Assembly (NCBI RefSeq): GCF_002102355.1
Contig: NZ_LQPT01000082.1
Location: forward strand, 1 to 64,000
Origin: Mycobacterium sherrisii
Lineage (GTDB): Bacteria; Actinomycetota; Actinomycetes; Mycobacteriales; Mycobacteriaceae
Length of the DNA stretch: 64,000 nucleotides
Direction of reading: 5' to 3'
Under the pieces are notes generated by a model that was not told the DNA's origin, did no database searches, and saw only the letters and a list, made by a program, of their open reading frames with translations. The translations under genes and the position numbers were made by a program. Below, piece by piece: positions 1-13,146 of the stretch (position 1 is the stretch's first letter; every line of letters begins with the position of its first letter).

Positions 1-1289
1 CCCCCCCACCACACCCACCCCAAACACATCGGTGCGGTACTCGACCGTGCCGACGATGCCGGCCGGGTCGCCGGTCGCGGTGTGGCGCTCGGTCAGCGAG
101 AAGGCGAGATCCATTCGCGCGGTGTGGGTGTCGAGCGGGACGGGGGTGGCGCGCACGTCGCCCAGTGCCAGTTCGGCGGGTTCGCTGCTCTGCCACCCCA
201 GCATCACTTGCACCAGCGGGTGGTGGGTGAGGCTGCGGTTGGGGTTGAGCCGCTCGACGAGGACCTCGAACGGGACGTCCTGATGGTCGTAGGCGGCGAG
301 GCTGCGCTGGCGAACCTGGGCCAGCAGCTCTGCGACGGTCGGATTACCGCTGGTGTCCACGCGCAGCACCAACGTGTTGACGAAGAAGCCGATGACGTCG
401 TCGAGGGCCGGGTCGCGACGCCCTGCGATCGGGAAGCCCACTGCCACATCGGAACTGGAGCTCAATGCGGACAGTAGCACCGCCAGTGCGGCCTGAACCA
501 CCATGAAGCTGCTCGCGTGGTGTTCACGCGCGAAGTCGCGTACCTGCCGCTGCAACTCGGCCGGCCACTCGATGGCCAGCCTGGCGCCCCGTTGATCGGC
601 CACCGGCGGGTAGGGGCGATCGGTGGGCAACTCAATACGCTCCGGCAGGCCCGCCAGCGCGTCGCGCCAGTAGGCGAGTTGTCCGGCGATTGGGCTGCCG
701 GCATCCTCCAGGTCGCCGAACGCCGTCTGCTGCCACAGCGTGTAATCGGCGTACTGCACCGGGAGTGCGGGCCACCGGGGTGGGTGTCCGGCGCGGCGGG
801 CGGTGTAGGCCTGGCTCAGGTCGCGAACCAATGGGGCGATGGATCCGCCGTCGCCGGCGATGTGGTGCACCACGCCCACCAACACATGTTCGGCGTCGCG
901 GCACCGGAACAAAGTTGCCCGCATCGGGAGCTCGTTGGCCAGGTCGAAGGGATGTGCCACCGCGGCGTCGATCGCCGCCTGCAGCCGGCCCGGCGTCCAG
1001 TCCCGCGAATCGACGATGCGCCAGTCGAATTCGGCTTGGTCGGCGGGTATCACCAGTTGTTCCGGTACGCCCTCCGGCGCCGGAAACACCGTTCGCAGAC
1101 TTTCGTGTCGTGCCACCACGTCGCGCAGTGCGGCGGCCAGTGCGTCGGCGTCGAGGAGTCCGGACAGCCGCAACGCGACAGCCATGTTGTAGACGGGGGA
1201 GGGACCATGCAGCTGATCGAGGAACCACAGCCGCGACTGGGCGAACGACAACGGCACCACCGCGGGCCTTTCGACGGGCATCACCGGTG
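1..1289 (-). other. NRPS module 4: partial C4
   Basis: An LCL-type condensation domain with HHIAGDGGS in place of the usual HHxxxDGWS. It closely resembles C2 as far as EYRTDVF, near position 22. Beyond that the translation becomes FGVGVVGG where C2 reads FDPASIET, and the underlying 28 bases are only A and C. The last codons should not be trusted. Confidence 0.75.
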
Positions 1290-4200
1290 CGCGCGGGCCG
1301 GCCGAGTTGCCAAGGTGCGGGGCCAGCTGGGCGACGGTCGGCGCGTCGAACAGCGTGCCGACCCGGAGGTCGGCGTGCAGCGCCGTGTTGATCGCCGCGA
1401 TCGCGCGCATCGCCGCCAGCGAATCGCCGCCCAAGTCGAAGAACGAATCGTCAACTCCGATTCGCTTGGCGCCCAGCACCTGACCGTAGATACCGGCCAG
1501 AATTTCCTCGACCGCCGTGGTGGGCGCCCGGTAGCGGTCGATGTCGTGGCAGTCCGGTGCCGGCAGGGCGCGGGTGTCCAGCTTGCCGTTGACCGTCACG
1601 GGCAGTGCGTCGATCACCAGCACCGCCGCGGGCACCATGTAGGGCGGCAGTTGTTCGGCGAGCCGGGCCCGCAGCAGGACCGGGTCGGCGGTCCCCGTGA
1701 CGTACCCGACCAGGCGTCTGGTGCCCGGCTGATCCTCGCGGACGACCACCGCCGCTTGCTGCACGCCCGGTAATCCCGTGAGCGCCGAACGTATTTCGCC
1801 GAGCTCGATACGGTAGCCGCGGATCTTGACCTGTTCGTCGGCGCGGCCGATGTACTGCAGCTGCCCGTCGGGGCCCCAGCGCACCAGGTCGCCGGTGCGA
1901 TACATCCGCTTCTCGGGGGCGTTCGGGCCGGTGAACGGGCACGCCACGAATCGCGACGCCGTCAGCCCGGCTCGCCGCCAATAGCCACATCCCACGCCGT
2001 GTCCGGACAGATACAGCTCGCCGACCACACCGACCGGCACCGGACGCAACCAGGTGTCGAGGACGAAGAAGGCCGCCCCCGGGACCGGCGAACCAATCGG
2101 TATCACAACGTCATTCGGCGAGAGCGGTACGCTCTTGGATGCCCACATCGTCGTCTCGGTGGGGCCGTAGACGTTGATCATGGTCCGGCCGGGCGCCCAG
2201 CGCTGAACCACCTCGGGCGGGCACGGCTCGGCGCCCATCACCAACGCGGTCGATTCCAGCCCGTCGACGGGCAGCGCCGCCACGGCCGACGGGGTTTGGG
2301 TGAGCACCGTTACCTGCTCGCCGACGATCAGGTCGCGGAAGTCCGCGGGTGAGCGGGTCAGCGGTTCGGGCACCACGACCAGCCGTCCGCCGTGCAGCAG
2401 GGCACCCCAGATCTCCCACACCGAAAAGTCGAACGCGTAGGAGTGGAACTGCGTCCATACCTGCTTCGGCGTCAGCGGTACACCGACGTCTAGCCGGTCG
2501 AACAGCTGGACGACGTTACGGTGGTTTACCGCAACGCCTTTGGGCACCCCGGTGGTGCCCGAGGTGTAGATGATGTGGGCGATATCGTCGGGCGCCGGGC
2601 CGGTCGGCGCGACGGCAGGTTGGATGACGACGGCCGGGTCGTCGATGACGACGACCGTCACGCCGTGCCCGTCGAGCCGCGAGCGCAGTTCTGTGGTGGT
2701 CAGGGCGGCGATCGGGCCGGCATCGGCCAGCATGAACTCGATCCGCGCCGCGGGGTGCGCCGGGTCGATGGGCAGATAGGCCGCGCCGGTCTTCAACACC
2801 GCCAGGATCGCGACGATCGCTTCGCCCGACCGCGAAAACAGCAGTGCCACCGACTCTCCCGGGCGGGCGCCCCGCCCGGCAAGCAGCTGCGCCATCCGGT
2901 TGGCCGCCTCGTCCAGCTCCCGGTACGTCATGGCATGGCCGGCAAAACTCACCGCGACGGCATCGGGGGCGCGTCCGACCTGCGCGGCGAACAACACGGG
3001 AATCGATGCGGCGATCGGCTGCCGGGTCAATGCCGGACGGTTGCCGACCCTGTCGAGATACATCTGCTCGTCGACGTCGAGGAGATCCATCAACGACAGG
3101 CGACGGACGGGTTCGGTCGCGGCGGCGGCCAGCACCCGTTGGAAGCGCCGCAGCAGCGTCTGGATGCTTTCGGCGGTGAACACCCCGGCGTCGTACTCGA
3201 GACGAACCCCGAGTTCGTCGCCCGGCATCACCTGCAGCGTCAGGGGATAGTGATTGTGCTCCCGGGCGGTGTACTCGATGACGGCCAACCCGCTGACCCC
3301 GAACAGGGCGGGATCGACCGGGTAGTTCTCGTAGACGAACAGGGTGTCGAAGAGTTGGTCGTGTCCGGTGGCACGGTGAATGTCGGGCAGCGCCAAGTGC
3401 TGGTGCTCGAGGATGTGGTTGTTGGCCCGGTGCAACTGCTCGAGCAGGTCGGCGGTGGTCGTAGCCGTGGTGATGGTGGCCCGGACCGGCACCGTGTTGA
3501 TGAGCAGTCCCACCATCGACTCGGCGCCGGCCAGTTCGACCGGGCGGCCGGACACCGCGGTCCCGAATGCGACGTCCTGCTGACCGGTCAGCCACGTCAG
3601 CAGTTGCGCCCATCCCGCCTGCAACACGGTGTTGACGGTCGTGTGTCGGGCGCGCGCCAGCTCCGTCACGGCGCGCGTCGTCGCGGCCGGGATCTTGGCG
3701 GCGGCCACCTCGCGGGGGCCCAGCCCGAGTCGACCCGGCGGGCCGACCAGGGTCGGTGTGTGGAACCCGGCAAACATTCCGCGCCAGGCGGTTTCGGCGC
3801 TGTCGCGGTCCTGGTCGGCCAGCCAGGTCACGAACCGGCGGTAGGGCGGGGGTGCGGGAAGCCGTTGCCCGTGATAGCTGGTGAAGATCTCTTGCAACAA
3901 CAGCGGCAGCGACCAGCCGTCGAGCACGATGTGATGGTTGGTCAGCACGAACCGGTGCCGGTCTTCGGCGGTGCGGATCAACGCCACCCGGAACGCCGGC
4001 GGCTCGGTCAGGTCGCAGACCGCCGCGCGTTCGGCGCCGCAGACCCGCTGGATGTGCTCGTCGGCACCCACGGGGTCGACCCCGGTGAAATCCAGGTATT
4101 GCCACGGCAGTACGGGATCAGCGGGGATCACCTGTACCGGTGCGTCGAACTCCGGGCAGAACCGGGCGGCCAGGTGGGGGTGGCGGGTGATCACGGTATC

Positions 4201-7200
4201 GACGGCGCGGCGCAACCGGGCGGGGTCCAGCGCACCGGCGATGCTGATGTCCAGCTGGACGGCGTATAGCTCGCTGTCGCGATAGGTGTTGGCGTGGAAC
4301 AGAAGTCCCTGCTGCAGCGGAGTCAGCGGCAGGATGTCGGCGATCCGGTCGGCCTGGCACAGGTCGTCGATCTGCTGCTGGGTGAGCTGCGCCGGCGCGA
4401 TGTCCGACGGGGTCAGGCCGCCGCCACCGCGATCGACGTGGGTGCAGATGCCGGCGAGCGCCTCGAACCACAGCCGGCTCAATTGGGTCACCTGCCCGAC
4501 GTCGAGCGCCGACGTCGCCCACGTCCAGTCGGCGTGCAGCTGCGGGCCGGCGTCGGTGTCGACCGCTCCGGCATTGAGTTCGACGGTGTGGCTCAACGGC
4601 ATTGGGATTGCCGAGCAGGCGGCGGCCAGCGACAGGCCATCCGGGCCGATGCGCCACAGGTCACCCGAGTGCTGGCCGGCGCCGGCGCCGAGCCGTCCGA
4701 GGTAGTTGAATCCGATCACGGGTTCGGGGCCGGCCAGGTCCACGTCGGGGTTGAGGTAGCGCAGCAGCCCGTAGGTCAAGACGTCCGGCAGGGCGCGCAG
4801 CTGCTCTTTGGCGTTCTTGAGCAGCGCGCCCAGCGCGACGTCACCGGCACACACCTGCGGCCAGGACAGCCCACCGAGCGCCAACGACACCGGGTATTTG
4901 GTCGTGAACCAGCCCACGGTGCGGGACAAGTCGATGTCGTCGGCCAGATGGTCGTGACGGCCGTGGCCCTCCACCTCGATGCCGATGGGTGCGGTGCCGG
5001 CGGCCAGGAATTCGGCGCAGGCCAAGCCGAACGCGATCAGCAGAATGTCCTGCACCCCGGCGTGGAATGCGGCCGGAACTTCGCCCAGTAACCGCCGGGT
5101 GATCTCGGTGTCCAGGGTCGCCGACAGCCGCCCGGCCGTGCCGTAGGTGTCCAGCTCCGGGTTCGGAGCAGTCAGGGAGACCGGGGTCGCGGCCACCTGC
5201 CGCCACGCCTCGGTGTGTGCCGTGACCTCTGGTCTGCAAGCCCAGTCGTCGAGCCGCGTCGCCCACCGGGCGAAGGACGTCCCGGTCGCAGGCAACGCCA
5301 CTTCGTGCCCGCTGCGGTGCTGTGCCCAGGCAAGGTTGATGTCTTCCAACAGGATTCGCCAGGACACTCCGTCGACGGCCAGATGGTGCACGATGAGCAC
5401 CAGCTGGGAGGTGGTCGTCACCCATAGCGCGCTCAGCATTCTGCCGGCGGCCGGACTCAGTCGGGCCCTGGCGCGAAGGACGGTGTCGTCGGACAGCTCG
5501 GCGACGGTATCCAGGCAGCCGCGCGCGTCCAGGCCGGGCTTGGGAACCCAGAGCGACCAATTGCCAACATCGTCACCGTCGACGCGCAGCCGCAGCATCG
5601 CGTGCCGATCGATCAGTGCCTGCAACAGCACCACCACGTCGACCTCGCTCACCGTGGCAGGCGCCTGCACCACGACGGTCTGGTTGAACTGCTCGACGTC
5701 CCCGGCGACGTCGGCCAACCAGCGGACGATCGGGGTCGCCGGCAGCTCGCCGGTCCCCTCGTCTACGAGGCCCTCCGCATCCGTTGCCACACTGGCGACC
5801 CGGGCCAGCCGGGCCACGGTCTGCTCGACGAAAACGTCACGGGGACGGCACAATACGCCGGCCGTGCGGGCCCGGGACACCACCTGCATGGACAGGATGC
5901 TGTCGCCGCCGAGGTCGAAGAACGACTCGTCGACGCCGACCCGCTCAAGCCCCAACACTTGGGCATACACCCCGGCCAGAATCTCCTCGACCGCGTCGGC
6001 CGGGGCGCGGTACCGCTCCGTGCCGTGGTACTCGGGCTCGGGCAGGGTGCGGGCGTCGAGCTTACCGTTGACCGTCATCGGCACGGCATCGATTGCCACC
6101 ACCGCCGCGGGCACCATGTACGGCGGCAGCCGGTCGGCCAGCGCCGCGCGGGCCTGGGTGGGGTCGGCGCTACCGGTGATGTAGCCAACGAGGTGCTTTA
6201 CCCCGGGCCGGTCCTCGCGAGCGATGACGACCGCCTGCTGCACTCCCGCCAAACCTGCCAGCGCAGAACGTATTTCGCCGAGCTCGATTCGATACCCGCG
6301 GATCTTGACCTGTTCGTCGGCGCGGCCGAGATAATCGAGTTGCCCGTCCGGCCGCCACCGGACCAGGTCGCCGGTGCGGTACATGCGAGCGCCGGGAGCA
6401 CCGAACGGGCAGGCCATGAACCGCGATGCCGTCAGGCTCGGGCGGTTGACGTATCCGCACCCCACCCCGCGCCCGGCCAGATACAGCTCGCCGACGACTC
6501 CAAGCGGCACCGGTCGCAACCACTCATCGAGCACGAAGAAGGCCGCCCCCGTGACCGGCGAACCAATCGGCGGGACGCCCGAACCCGGTGCGAGGGGGGC
6601 ACTCTTGGACAACCACATGGTCGTCTCGGTCGGGCCGTAGACGTTGATCATCACCCGCTCGCGCGCCCATTGATCCACGAGTTCGGCGGGGCAGGGCTCG
6701 GCGCCGATCACCAACGTCGGCGACGCCAAGCCCAGCGGGTCGAGCATGGCCACCGCCGACGGTGTCTGGGTGAGGACGGTCACCCGTTCGGCGAGCAGCA
6801 GGGCACGCAGGTCGTCCGGGGAGCCGGCAACGGACTCGTGCACCACCACCAGGCGACCGCCGTGCAGCAGGGCGCCCCAGATCTCCCACACGGAGAAGTC
6901 GAACGCATACGAATGACACTGCGTCCACACCTGTTCGGGGGACAGGTCGAAACCCACGTCCAGTGCATCGAACAGTTGGGTCACGTTGTGGTGCGTGACG
7001 GCAACGCCTTTGGGTAGGCCGGTGGTGCCCGAGGTGTAGATGATGTGCGCGACATCGCTGGGGTCCGGCCCCACCGGTGCAATGTCGGGCTGGTCGTCGA
7101 TGCGGGGGTCGTCGATATCGATGACCGGCAAGCGGCACCCGGCGAACCGTGACCGCAGCTCCGTGGTGGTCAGCGCCGCGACGGGGGCGGCATCGGAAAC

Positions 7201-10200
7201 CATGAACTCGATCCGCGCCGGCGGGTGGGCGGGGTCGATCGGCAGGTACGCCGCTCCCGCCTTGAGTACCGCCAAGATCGCAATGACTGCCTCGGCCGAA
7301 CGCGAAAACAGCAGCGCCACCGACTGTCCCGGTCCGGCGCCTTCGGACACCAAGAGATGGGACAGCCGGTTGGCGGCCACGTCCACCGCGCGATAGGTCA
7401 TCGACCGTCCCTCGAAGGTCACCGCCACGGCGTCGGGGGTGCGGGCGACTTGGGCGGCCCACAATGCCGGGATGGTCGCCGGGTTTACTTGCCGGGTCAG
7501 GACGGCACGGTTGCCGATCTCAAAGAGGCGGGCGTGCTCGTCGGGCCTCAGAAGTTGCAACGACGAAAGTCTTTGCTTCCGTGTAGTGGTCATCGCGACC
7601 AACACTCGCTGCAGGCGCCCGACCAGGGTCTCGATGGACGCCGGGTCGAACACGTCGGTCCGGTACTCCACCGTCCCGCGCAGCCCTGCAGGCTCACCCG
7701 TCGCGGTGAAATGCTCCGTGATGGAGAACGCCAAATCAGTTCGCGCGGTGTGGGTGTCGATGGCGAGCGGGACCGCCTGCACGTCGCCCAACGTCAGCTC
7801 ACCGGGTTCGGCATTCTGCCAGCCGAGCAGCACCTGCACCAGCGGGTGATGGCTCAAAGACCGGGTCGGATTAAGCCGCTCCACCAGGACCTCGAACGGT
7901 ACGTCCTGGTGTTCGTAGGCGGCGAGGCTGCGCCGGCGAACCTGGTCTAGCACGTCGGCCAGCGTCGGGTTTCCCGCCAGGTCGACACGCAAGACCAGGG
8001 TGTTGACGAAGAATCCGACCAGCTCGTCCAATGCCGGATCGCGTCGCCCGGCAATCGGGAACCCCACGGCCACTTCGGAACTCGCGGTCACCGCGGACAG
8101 CAGGATCGCCAGTGCCGCCTGGACGACCATGAAGCTGGTCGCGTTGTGCTCGCGGGCCGCGTCGCGAATGCGCTGCTGCAGCTCGGCCGGCCAGTCGATG
8201 GCCAGGCTCGCGCCGCGCTGATCGGCGACCACCGGGTAGGGCCGGTCCGTCGGCAGCGGCAAGACCTCGGGCATCCCGGCCAGGGCGTCTTCCCAGTAGG
8301 CCAGCTGGGCTGCGATAGCGCTGGCGGGGTCGTCCAACTCGCCGAATTGTGCTCGCTGCCAGAGGGTGTAGTCGACATACTGCACCGGCAGGTCGTCCCA
8401 CTGCGGCGCCAGGCCGGTTCGCCGAGCCGTGTATGCCTCGCCCAAATCGCGCAGTAACGGGGCTACCGACCAACCGTCGGCCGCGATGTGGTGCACCACG
8501 CCGACCAACACGTGCTCGGTGTCGTCGAGCCGGAAAAGTCTGGCCCGCAACGGAATATCATGGGTCGGGTCAAACGCGTAGCGGGCGGCGGCGGTGATCG
8601 CTTCGTCCAGTCGGTCGGCGCTCCACTCGACGGCATCGACCGCCCGCCAAGGCAACTCGACCCGATCGGCGGGCAGCACGACCTGTCGCGGGGTTCCGCC
8701 GGGAGCCGGGAACACCGTGCGCAGGCTCTCGTGGCGGGCCACCACATCGGCGAGTGCGGCGGTCAGGGCGTCGACGTCGAGCCGGCCGGTCAGCCGCAAT
8801 CCGACCGCGATGTTGTAGACCGGTGACGGTCCCTGCAACTGACCCAGGAACCACAGGCGGGATTGCGCGAACGACAACGGCACCAGCGCCGGGCGCGGCA
8901 TCGCCGTCAGGGGTTCGGATCGCTGTTCGCCGCGGACGATATGGGGCGCCAGCGCGGCGACGGTGGGAGCCTCGAACAGTGTCCGCACCGAAAGATCGCT
9001 GCTCAAAACGGTATTGATCGCGGCGATCACCCGCATCGCCGAGAGCGAATCGCCGCCCAGATCGAAGAAAGAATCGTCAGCGCCGATCCTTGGCACCCCG
9101 AGGACCTGTGCGTAGATCCCGGCCAGGATCTCCTCGACCGCGGTGCCGGGAGCGAGGTAGCGGTCGGTGTCGCGGTATTCGGGGGCGGGCAACGCGTGGG
9201 TGTCGAGTTTTCCGTTGACCGTCAACGGCATCGAGTCGAGGGCCACGATGGCCGCGGGCACCATGTGGGCAGGCAGTCGTTCGGCCAGCGCCCCGCGCAG
9301 TGCGCCCGGATCGGCGCGGCCGGTGACGTAGCCGATGAGGCGACTGTCTCCCGGCCGGTCCTCTCGTCGCACCACGGCGGCCTGCTCGACTCCCGCCAGT
9401 TCCGTTAGCGCAGAGCGTATCTCGCCGAGCTCGATGCGGTACCCGCGGATCTTGACCTGGTCGTCGGAGCGCCCGAGGTACTCCAGCTGTCCGCCGCTGT
9501 TCCAGCGCACCAGGTCTCCAGTGCGATACATGCGTTGGCCGGGGGCGTCCGGGCACGCCACGAATCGCGTGGCCGTCAACCCGGGCCTTCCCACGTATCC
9601 GCAGCCGACACCGCGCCCGGTCACGTACAACTCACCGACCACTCCGGCCGGCACCTGGCGCAGCCAATCGTCGAGCACGAGGAACGCGGCACTGGGCACG
9701 GGCGAGCCGATCGGAGCCGTCCCGCCTACCGTCAGGGGTGCGCTCTTGGCCACGTACATCGTGGTCTCGGTGGGCCCGTAAACGTTGAGCATCACCCGTC
9801 CCGGCGCCCACCGGTCCACCACCGCGGCGGGGCACGCTTCGCCGCCGATCAGCAGTGCCGCCGGGCCCACCGCCGCCGGCGACAGCGCCGCGACCGCCGA
9901 CGGGGTCTGGGTCAGCAGCGTGACGCGCTCCCTGACCAGCAGCGCCTGAAACTCCTCGGGGGCGGCGGCCACCGACTCGGGCACCACCACCAGCCGCCCG
10001 CCGAGCAGCAGCGCGCCCCAGATCTCCCACGCCGAGAAGTCGAACGCGTAGGAGTGGCACTGGCTCCACACCTGCGCGGGTGGGAGTCCGGCGGTCAGCG
10101 ACTCCAGCAACTGGGTGATGTTGTGGTGGGTAATGGCCACACCCTTGGGCACGCCGGTAGTGCCCGAGGTGTAGATGACGTGGGCGAGGTCGTCGGGGGC

Positions 10201-11979
10201 GGGCCACTGCGGGGCGGTGTCGGGTTGGGCGGCGATGCGTGGATCGTCGGCCGTGATGACTCGCACGCCAACATATCCGTCAAACCGATCGGCTAACGCG
10301 CCGGTAGTCACCACCGCGGTCGCCGCCGCGTCGGCGAGCATGAACTCGATGCGCGCATCCGGGTGTGTCGGGTCGACCGGCAGGTAGGCCGCCCCGGATT
10401 TCAGCACCGCCAGGATCGCGACGATCGCGTCGACCGACCTCGGAAACATCAGTGCGACAACGTGTCCGGGGCCTGCGCCGGCTCCGGCGAGAAGATGGGC
10501 CAGCCGGTTGGCGGCCTGGTCGAGTTCGCGGTAGGTCACCGAACGTTCCGGGCTGGTCACCGCGACCGCGTCGGGCGTGCGGGCGACTTGTGCGGCGAAC
10601 AACTCCGGCACGGACGTGCGAACCGCGGGCCGGTCGAGGATGTCCCGATTGCCCCAACGATCCAACACAGCACGCTCGTCGGCGCCGACCAACTCGACAG
10701 ACGCCAAGTCGCGTCCCGGGTCCGCCGTCATCGCCGCCAACAGCCGATGTAGCCGGTCCGTCAATTCCGCGACGTCGAAGTCCGAATACGGTTGTCCGGC
10801 ACCGGCGGTGGTGAGGAACTGTTCGTCGCCCACGCCGACGAAGAACAGCCCGAAGTGGCCTATCGGCCCGAAACTGGTGTAAGTGGCGGTCGCCGGGATG
10901 CCGCCCAGGTTCAGGGTGAGCCGAGACGGAATGAAATTGACGACGACGCGGTTTCCGCCCTGCCCGCTGCTGCGGATACCGCCGTCGCCGGCGAGCGTAT
11001 GCACCGGAAATCTCTGATGGCGCAACGCGTCTCGAGTCTGCGTGTCGACGTGTCGACAAAATTCGGCGACCGTCGTGCGCGCCGTCGTCTGCAGCACGAG
11101 CGGCACCACGCCGGCTACCATCCCGGGCAGCGACTTCGACTCCGGATGCACTCGCCTGCTGACCGGAAAGTCCAGCGCCACCTCCGAACCGCCGGTGCAT
11201 CCGCGCACCAGCAGCGCGCACGCGGCCGTGAGCACCGAGGAGCGCCGGACCCCCAGCTGCTTGGACAGCGACTTGATTCGGCCGACCACCGACGGATCCA
11301 ACCGAACGGGCGGGGACGGCTGCGACGAATCCGGTCGGGCCGCACCGCGGGGGTGCTCCGGTGGGGGCGCCGACGGCAGGTGGCTGCCCCAGTAGGCCTG
11401 GTCGGCCAGATAATCCGCGGATGCCTCGTACTCCAGTTCGCTGCGCACGAGGTCACGTAGCGAGCCGAAAAACGCGGGCGACGGTGGCGTACCGGAAATA
11501 ATTGCGGAATAGATGGCCGCAATCCGGCGTCCAACCAGCGCAATGCCCAAGCCGTCCAAAATTATGTGGTGGCAACACGTAAACCAGTAATATTCATCGT
11601 GTTTCGTGCGGAAAAGCGCGAATTTGAGTAACTGCCCGGTGAGCGGCATCGGTGCGCTTTGCATCGACGACGCGATGGCACGGGCTTGTTGTTCGGGGTC
11701 CGGCGAGTCGCGTAAGTCATGGCACGCCAGCTCGAAATCCGGGTGTTCGGTTACCTTTTGGAAGACTTGACCGTCGACCTCGAAGAACACGGCCCGGGCC
11801 GCCTCCGCCTCTTGAAGCGCTTTGCTGATGGCCTGCTGAAGCAAATCTGAGTCGACCGCGCCGGCGATTCTGACGAATAGACCGAGTTGCCAGTCGGTGC
11901 CAGCGTCGCCCGTTTCTTGCGCGAGCCAAATGTCCAATTGCCGGCGCGTCAGCGGCAGGACACTGGCGTCAAGTTCCAT
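1..11979 (-). CDS. Non-ribosomal peptide synthetase, modules 1-3 and start of module 4 (3' end outside window)
   Basis: One uninterrupted frame of 3,993 codons runs from an ATG at 11979 off the left edge. Domains in order: a first condensation domain (HHIILDG at about residues 137-143), A1, PCP1 (LGGDSL, Ser978), C2, A2, PCP2 (Ser2027), an epimerization domain (HHLAVDG and a C-terminal GFNYLGR motif), C3, A3, PCP3 (Ser3520) and a truncated C4. It should assemble a peptide with a D residue at position 2. Because synthesis starts with a C domain, the first amino acid is probably acylated, giving a lipopeptide; this is inferred. Aligning the adenylation domains with GrsA by eye gives pocket residues DFWTLGVMYK (A1) and DFWTVGVMWK (A2 and A3). 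I do not assign substrates or product. No MbtH, thioesterase or export gene is visible in the window. The start is ATG after TAAGGG; an ATG two bases upstream is in another frame and stops at once. Confidence 0.93.
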   Translation of the reverse strand, partial: MELDASVLPLTRRQLDIWLAQETGDAGTDWQLGLFVRIAGAVDSDLLQQAISKALQEAEAARAVFFEVDGQVFQKVTEHPDFELACHDLRDSPDPEQQARAIASSMQSAPMPLTGQLLKFALFRTKHDEYYWFTCCHHIILDGLGIALVGRRIAAIYSAIISGTPPSPAFFGSLRDLVRSELEYEASADYLADQAYWGSHLPSAPPPEHPRGAARPDSSQPSPPVRLDPSVVGRIKSLSKQLGVRRSSVLTAACALLVRGCTGGSEVALDFPVSRRVHPESKSLPGMVAGVVPLVLQTTARTTVAEFCRHVDTQTRDALRHQRFPVHTLAGDGGIRSSGQGGNRVVVNFIPSRLTLNLGGIPATATYTSFGPIGHFGLFFVGVGDEQFLTTAGAGQPYSDFDVAELTDRLHRLLAAMTADPGRDLASVELVGADERAVLDRWGNRDILDRPAVRTSVPELFAAQVARTPDAVAVTSPERSVTYRELDQAANRLAHLLAGAGAGPGHVVALMFPRSVDAIVAILAVLKSGAAYLPVDPTHPDARIEFMLADAAATAVVTTGALADRFDGYVGVRVITADDPRIAAQPDTAPQWPAPDDLAHVIYTSGTTGVPKGVAITHHNITQLLESLTAGLPPAQVWSQCHSYAFDFSAWEIWGALLLGGRLVVVPESVAAAPEEFQALLVRERVTLLTQTPSAVAALSPAAVGPAALLIGGEACPAAVVDRWAPGRVMLNVYGPTETTMYVAKSAPLTVGGTAPIGSPVPSAAFLVLDDWLRQVPAGVVGELYVTGRGVGCGYVGRPGLTATRFVACPDAPGQRMYRTGDLVRWNSGGQLEYLGRSDDQVKIRGYRIELGEIRSALTELAGVEQAAVVRREDRPGDSRLIGYVTGRADPGALRGALAERLPAHMVPAAIVALDSMPLTVNGKLDTHALPAPEYRDTDRYLAPGTAVEEILAGIYAQVLGVPRIGADDSFFDLGGDSLSAMRVIAAINTVLSSDLSVRTLFEAPTVAALAPHIVRGEQRSEPLTAMPRPALVPLSFAQSRLWFLGQLQGPSPVYNIAVGLRLTGRLDVDALTAALADVVARHESLRTVFPAPGGTPRQVVLPADRVELPWRAVDAVEWSADRLDEAITAAARYAFDPTHDIPLRARLFRLDDTEHVLVGVVHHIAADGWSVAPLLRDLGEAYTARRTGLAPQWDDLPVQYVDYTLWQRAQFGELDDPASAIAAQLAYWEDALAGMPEVLPLPTDRPYPVVADQRGASLAIDWPAELQQRIRDAAREHNATSFMVVQAALAILLSAVTASSEVAVGFPIAGRRDPALDELVGFFVNTLVLRVDLAGNPTLADVLDQVRRRSLAAYEHQDVPFEVLVERLNPTRSLSHHPLVQVLLGWQNAEPGELTLGDVQAVPLAIDTHTARTDLAFSITEHFTATGEPAGLRGTVEYRTDVFDPASIETLVGRLQRVLVAMTTTRKQRLSSLQLLRPDEHARLFEIGNRAVLTRQVNPATIPALWAAQVARTPDAVAVTFEGRSMTYRAVDVAANRLSHLLVSEGAGPGQSVALLFSRSAEAVIAILAVLKAGAAYLPIDPAHPPARIEFMVSDAAPVAALTTTELRSRFAGCRLPVIDIDDPRIDDQPDIAPVGPDPSDVAHIIYTSGTTGLPKGVAVTHHNVTQLFDALDVGFDLSPEQVWTQCHSYAFDFSVWEIWGALLHGGRLVVVHESVAGSPDDLRALLLAERVTVLTQTPSAVAMLDPLGLASPTLVIGAEPCPAELVDQWARERVMINVYGPTETTMWLSKSAPLAPGSGVPPIGSPVTGAAFFVLDEWLRPVPLGVVGELYLAGRGVGCGYVNRPSLTASRFMACPFGAPGARMYRTGDLVRWRPDGQLDYLGRADEQVKIRGYRIELGEIRSALAGLAGVQQAVVIAREDRPGVKHLVGYITGSADPTQARAALADRLPPYMVPAAVVAIDAVPMTVNGKLDARTLPEPEYHGTERYRAPADAVEEILAGVYAQVLGLERVGVDESFFDLGGDSILSMQVVSRARTAGVLCRPRDVFVEQTVARLARVASVATDAEGLVDEGTGELPATPIVRWLADVAGDVEQFNQTVVVQAPATVSEVDVVVLLQALIDRHAMLRLRVDGDDVGNWSLWVPKPGLDARGCLDTVAELSDDTVLRARARLSPAAGRMLSALWVTTTSQLVLIVHHLAVDGVSWRILLEDINLAWAQHRSGHEVALPATGTSFARWATRLDDWACRPEVTAHTEAWRQVAATPVSLTAPNPELDTYGTAGRLSATLDTEITRRLLGEVPAAFHAGVQDILLIAFGLACAEFLAAGTAPIGIEVEGHGRHDHLADDIDLSRTVGWFTTKYPVSLALGGLSWPQVCAGDVALGALLKNAKEQLRALPDVLTYGLLRYLNPDVDLAGPEPVIGFNYLGRLGAGAGQHSGDLWRIGPDGLSLAAACSAIPMPLSHTVELNAGAVDTDAGPQLHADWTWATSALDVGQVTQLSRLWFEALAGICTHVDRGGGGLTPSDIAPAQLTQQQIDDLCQADRIADILPLTPLQQGLLFHANTYRDSELYAVQLDISIAGALDPARLRRAVDTVITRHPHLAARFCPEFDAPVQVIPADPVLPWQYLDFTGVDPVGADEHIQRVCGAERAAVCDLTEPPAFRVALIRTAEDRHRFVLTNHHIVLDGWSLPLLLQEIFTSYHGQRLPAPPPYRRFVTWLADQDRDSAETAWRGMFAGFHTPTLVGPPGRLGLGPREVAAAKIPAATTRAVTELARARHTTVNTVLQAGWAQLLTWLTGQQDVAFGTAVSGRPVELAGAESMVGLLINTVPVRATITTATTTADLLEQLHRANNHILEHQHLALPDIHRATGHDQLFDTLFVYENYPVDPALFGVSGLAVIEYTAREHNHYPLTLQVMPGDELGVRLEYDAGVFTAESIQTLLRRFQRVLAAAATEPVRRLSLMDLLDVDEQMYLDRVGNRPALTRQPIAASIPVLFAAQVGRAPDAVAVSFAGHAMTYRELDEAANRMAQLLAGRGARPGESVALLFSRSGEAIVAILAVLKTGAAYLPIDPAHPAARIEFMLADAGPIAALTTTELRSRLDGHGVTVVVIDDPAVVIQPAVAPTGPAPDDIAHIIYTSGTTGVPKGVAVNHRNVVQLFDRLDVGVPLTPKQVWTQFHSYAFDFSVWEIWGALLHGGRLVVVPEPLTRSPADFRDLIVGEQVTVLTQTPSAVAALPVDGLESTALVMGAEPCPPEVVQRWAPGRTMINVYGPTETTMWASKSVPLSPNDVVIPIGSPVPGAAFFVLDTWLRPVPVGVVGELYLSGHGVGCGYWRRAGLTASRFVACPFTGPNAPEKRMYRTGDLVRWGPDGQLQYIGRADEQVKIRGYRIELGEIRSALTGLPGVQQAAVVVREDQPGTRRLVGYVTGTADPVLLRARLAEQLPPYMVPAAVLVIDALPVTVNGKLDTRALPAPDCHDIDRYRAPTTAVEEILAGIYGQVLGAKRIGVDDSFFDLGGDSLAAMRAIAAINTALHADLRVGTLFDAPTVAQLAPHLGNSAGPRAPVMPVERPAVVPLSFAQSRLWFLDQLHGPSPVYNMAVALRLSGLLDADALAAALRDVVARHESLRTVFPAPEGVPEQLVIPADQAEFDWRIVDSRDWTPGRLQAAIDAAVAHPFDLANELPMRATLFRCRDAEHVLVGVVHHIAGDGGSIAPLVRDLSQAYTARRAGHPPRWPALPVQYADYTLWQQTAFGDLEDAGSPIAGQLAYWRDALAGLPERIELPTDRPYPPVADQRGARLAIEWPAELQRQVRDFAREHHASSFMVVQAALAVLLSALSSSSDVAVGFPIAGRRDPALDDVIGFFVNTLVLRVDTSGNPTVAELLAQVRQRSLAAYDHQDVPFEVLVERLNPNRSLTHHPLVQVMLGWQSSEPAELALGDVRATPVPLDTHTARMDLAFSLTERHTATGDPAGIVGTVEYRTDVFGVGVVGG
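1290..4440 (-). other. NRPS module 3: C3-A3-PCP3
   Basis: C3 follows the E domain and opens with [15 protein letters not shown], as expected for a DCL-type condensation domain; it carries [10 protein letters not shown]3 spans about 3010-1570, and its pocket residues read the same as those of A2. The PCP3 serine is at 1420-1422. No E domain follows, because a new C domain ([11 protein letters not shown]) begins near 1280. Confidence 0.85.
4440..8920 (-). other. NRPS module 2: C2-A2-PCP2-E
   Basis: C2 has an LCL-type opening ([11 protein letters not shown]). A2 spans about 7490-6050. The PCP2 serine is at 5899-5901 and sits in LGGDSILSM, the variant usual before E domains. The E domain spans about 5760-4470, with [10 protein letters not shown] and an EGHGRHD segment followed by [11 protein letters not shown]. 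This module should deliver a D residue to C3. Boundaries are estimated from motifs. Confidence 0.85.
8921..11979 (-). other. NRPS module 1: C1-A1-PCP1
   Basis: The opening C domain begins [17 protein letters not shown], which resembles the C domains that start other mycobacterial NRPSs and differs from the [11 protein letters not shown] openings of C2 and C4. A1 spans about 10620-9190, with [15 protein letters not shown] and NGKLD core motifs. The PCP1 phosphopantetheine serine codon is at 9046-9048. There is no epimerization domain, so residue 1 should stay L unless the substrate is already D. Boundaries are estimated from motifs. Confidence 0.85.
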
Positions 11980-12372
11980 CCATCGCCCTTACCGAAAGGT
12001 TTACGCAATAACGGCCTTATGTTGGACCGAGTTGGGTTTTCTCCGTGGCCGCACGCCGGCGTGTCGCCCTTCCGGGCGGCGTTGGTTGGCGTCCACGCTT
12101 TGTAACTCACCGATGCTCCCCACACGTCTAATCGACATGAGTGGAACAAACCCTAGTAGACACAACCCGGCACGAACAGAGGTTTTGGCAAAGTTCCTGA
12201 AGTTAGCTGGCCGTTAGTCAGGAATTCGGCGGGCCCCCGCACGCGCAAATCGAAAATGCAAGTGCAGCAACGGATTTGCGGTGGACCGGAGGCTCGCGCG
12301 AATCAGCGCCCACGCTACCGCGTGCCGAACCCGGGCGCTACTCGACAGCGCGGACCGGCCCCAAAAGTGAGC
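11980..12372. other. Intergenic region upstream of the NRPS
   Basis: This gap lies between the NRPS start and the 3' end of ami1. Both genes read leftward, so it should hold the NRPS promoter and the end of ami1 transcription. It is more AT-rich than its surroundings at about 12000-12220. I see no gene with convincing coding character and no clear terminator hairpin or sigma-factor box. Confidence 0.5.
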
Positions 12373-13146
12373 TCAGCGGGCCTGACCCTGGGTGGCCAGG
12401 AACCCCGCGACGCCGCGGACCAGCGCGTCGGCGTATTTCTGGCGGCCTTCGGGTGACTCCATCAGCCCCGAATCGACCGGGTTCTTCATGTTGCCGCACT
12501 CGACCAGGATCGCGGGGTATTGCGCCAGGTTGAGACCGGTCAGGTCGGATCGCCCGTACAGCCCGTTCTGGCCGATGTAGGTGGCCGGCGGGATGCCGGA
12601 GGCCTGCATCTGGTCGCGCACGATGCGTGCGTACTGCACCGACGGTCCCGCTTGCACCTGGTTGAGCGGCGGGGCCGAGTAGTTGACGTGGAATCCCCGG
12701 CCGGACGGTGGGCCGCCGTCGGCGTGGATGCTCAAGATCGCATTGGGGCGCAGCGAGTTGGCCACGTTGGCGCGCTCATCGATACAGGGCCCCAGCCCGG
12801 TGTCGTTACCGCGCGACAGCGCGGTCCGCACACCCAACGCGCTTAGCGCCGCGCGCACCCGCAGCGCGGTGTCCCAGGTGAAGGTGTGTTCCGGATAGCC
12901 GCTGTTGGTCGCGGTTCCGCTGGTCTGGCAGTCCTTGGTGCCGCCGCGGCCGGTCGTCACCTGCCGGCTGATGGAGGCGTCGTTGGCGCCGTTGTGGCCG
13001 GGGTCGATGAAGACGACCATGCCCGCGATGCTCGACGGGACCCCCCACGCAGGCGGGGTCGCGGCCGGCGTGACCGCTGTCGACGCAGCAATCACCGCCC
13101 CGATGACGAACTTGACTCCGACACGCCTGCTCACTCGTAGATGCAC
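12373..13146 (-). CDS. ami1: N-acetylmuramoyl-L-alanine amidase, Ami1 (Rv3717) type
   Basis: A secreted zinc amidase of the Amidase_3 family that cuts the bond between N-acetylmuramic acid and L-alanine in peptidoglycan, with a role in daughter-cell separation. The 257-residue product has an N-terminal hydrophobic export segment (about residues 10-35), then the catalytic domain. Visible metal and catalytic motifs are FIDPGHNG (His), YPEHTFTW (Glu), SIHADGG (His) and VECGNMKN (catalytic Glu). The closing FLATQGQAR is as I recall it from M. tuberculosis Rv3717. The start used is GTG at 13146; a second in-frame GTG at 13134 is equally possible. It is divergent from the ebfC-recR pair, as in M. 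tuberculosis. Confidence 0.95.
   Translation of the reverse strand: MHLRVSRRVGVKFVIGAVIAASTAVTPAATPPAWGVPSSIAGMVVFIDPGHNGANDASISRQVTTGRGGTKDCQTSGTATNSGYPEHTFTWDTALRVRAALSALGVRTALSRGNDTGLGPCIDERANVANSLRPNAILSIHADGGPPSGRGFHVNYSAPPLNQVQAGPSVQYARIVRDQMQASGIPPATYIGQNGLYGRSDLTGLNLAQYPAILVECGNMKNPVDSGLMESPEGRQKYADALVRGVAGFLATQGQAR

Noticed and set aside
517-4269. Long plus-strand open frames over the first 12 kb, for example 517-1773 and 2521-4269
   Set aside because: They lie antisense to the NRPS in high-G+C DNA, are rich in Arg/Gly/His/Pro, have no recognisable domain, and the minus-strand NRPS frame explains the sequence.
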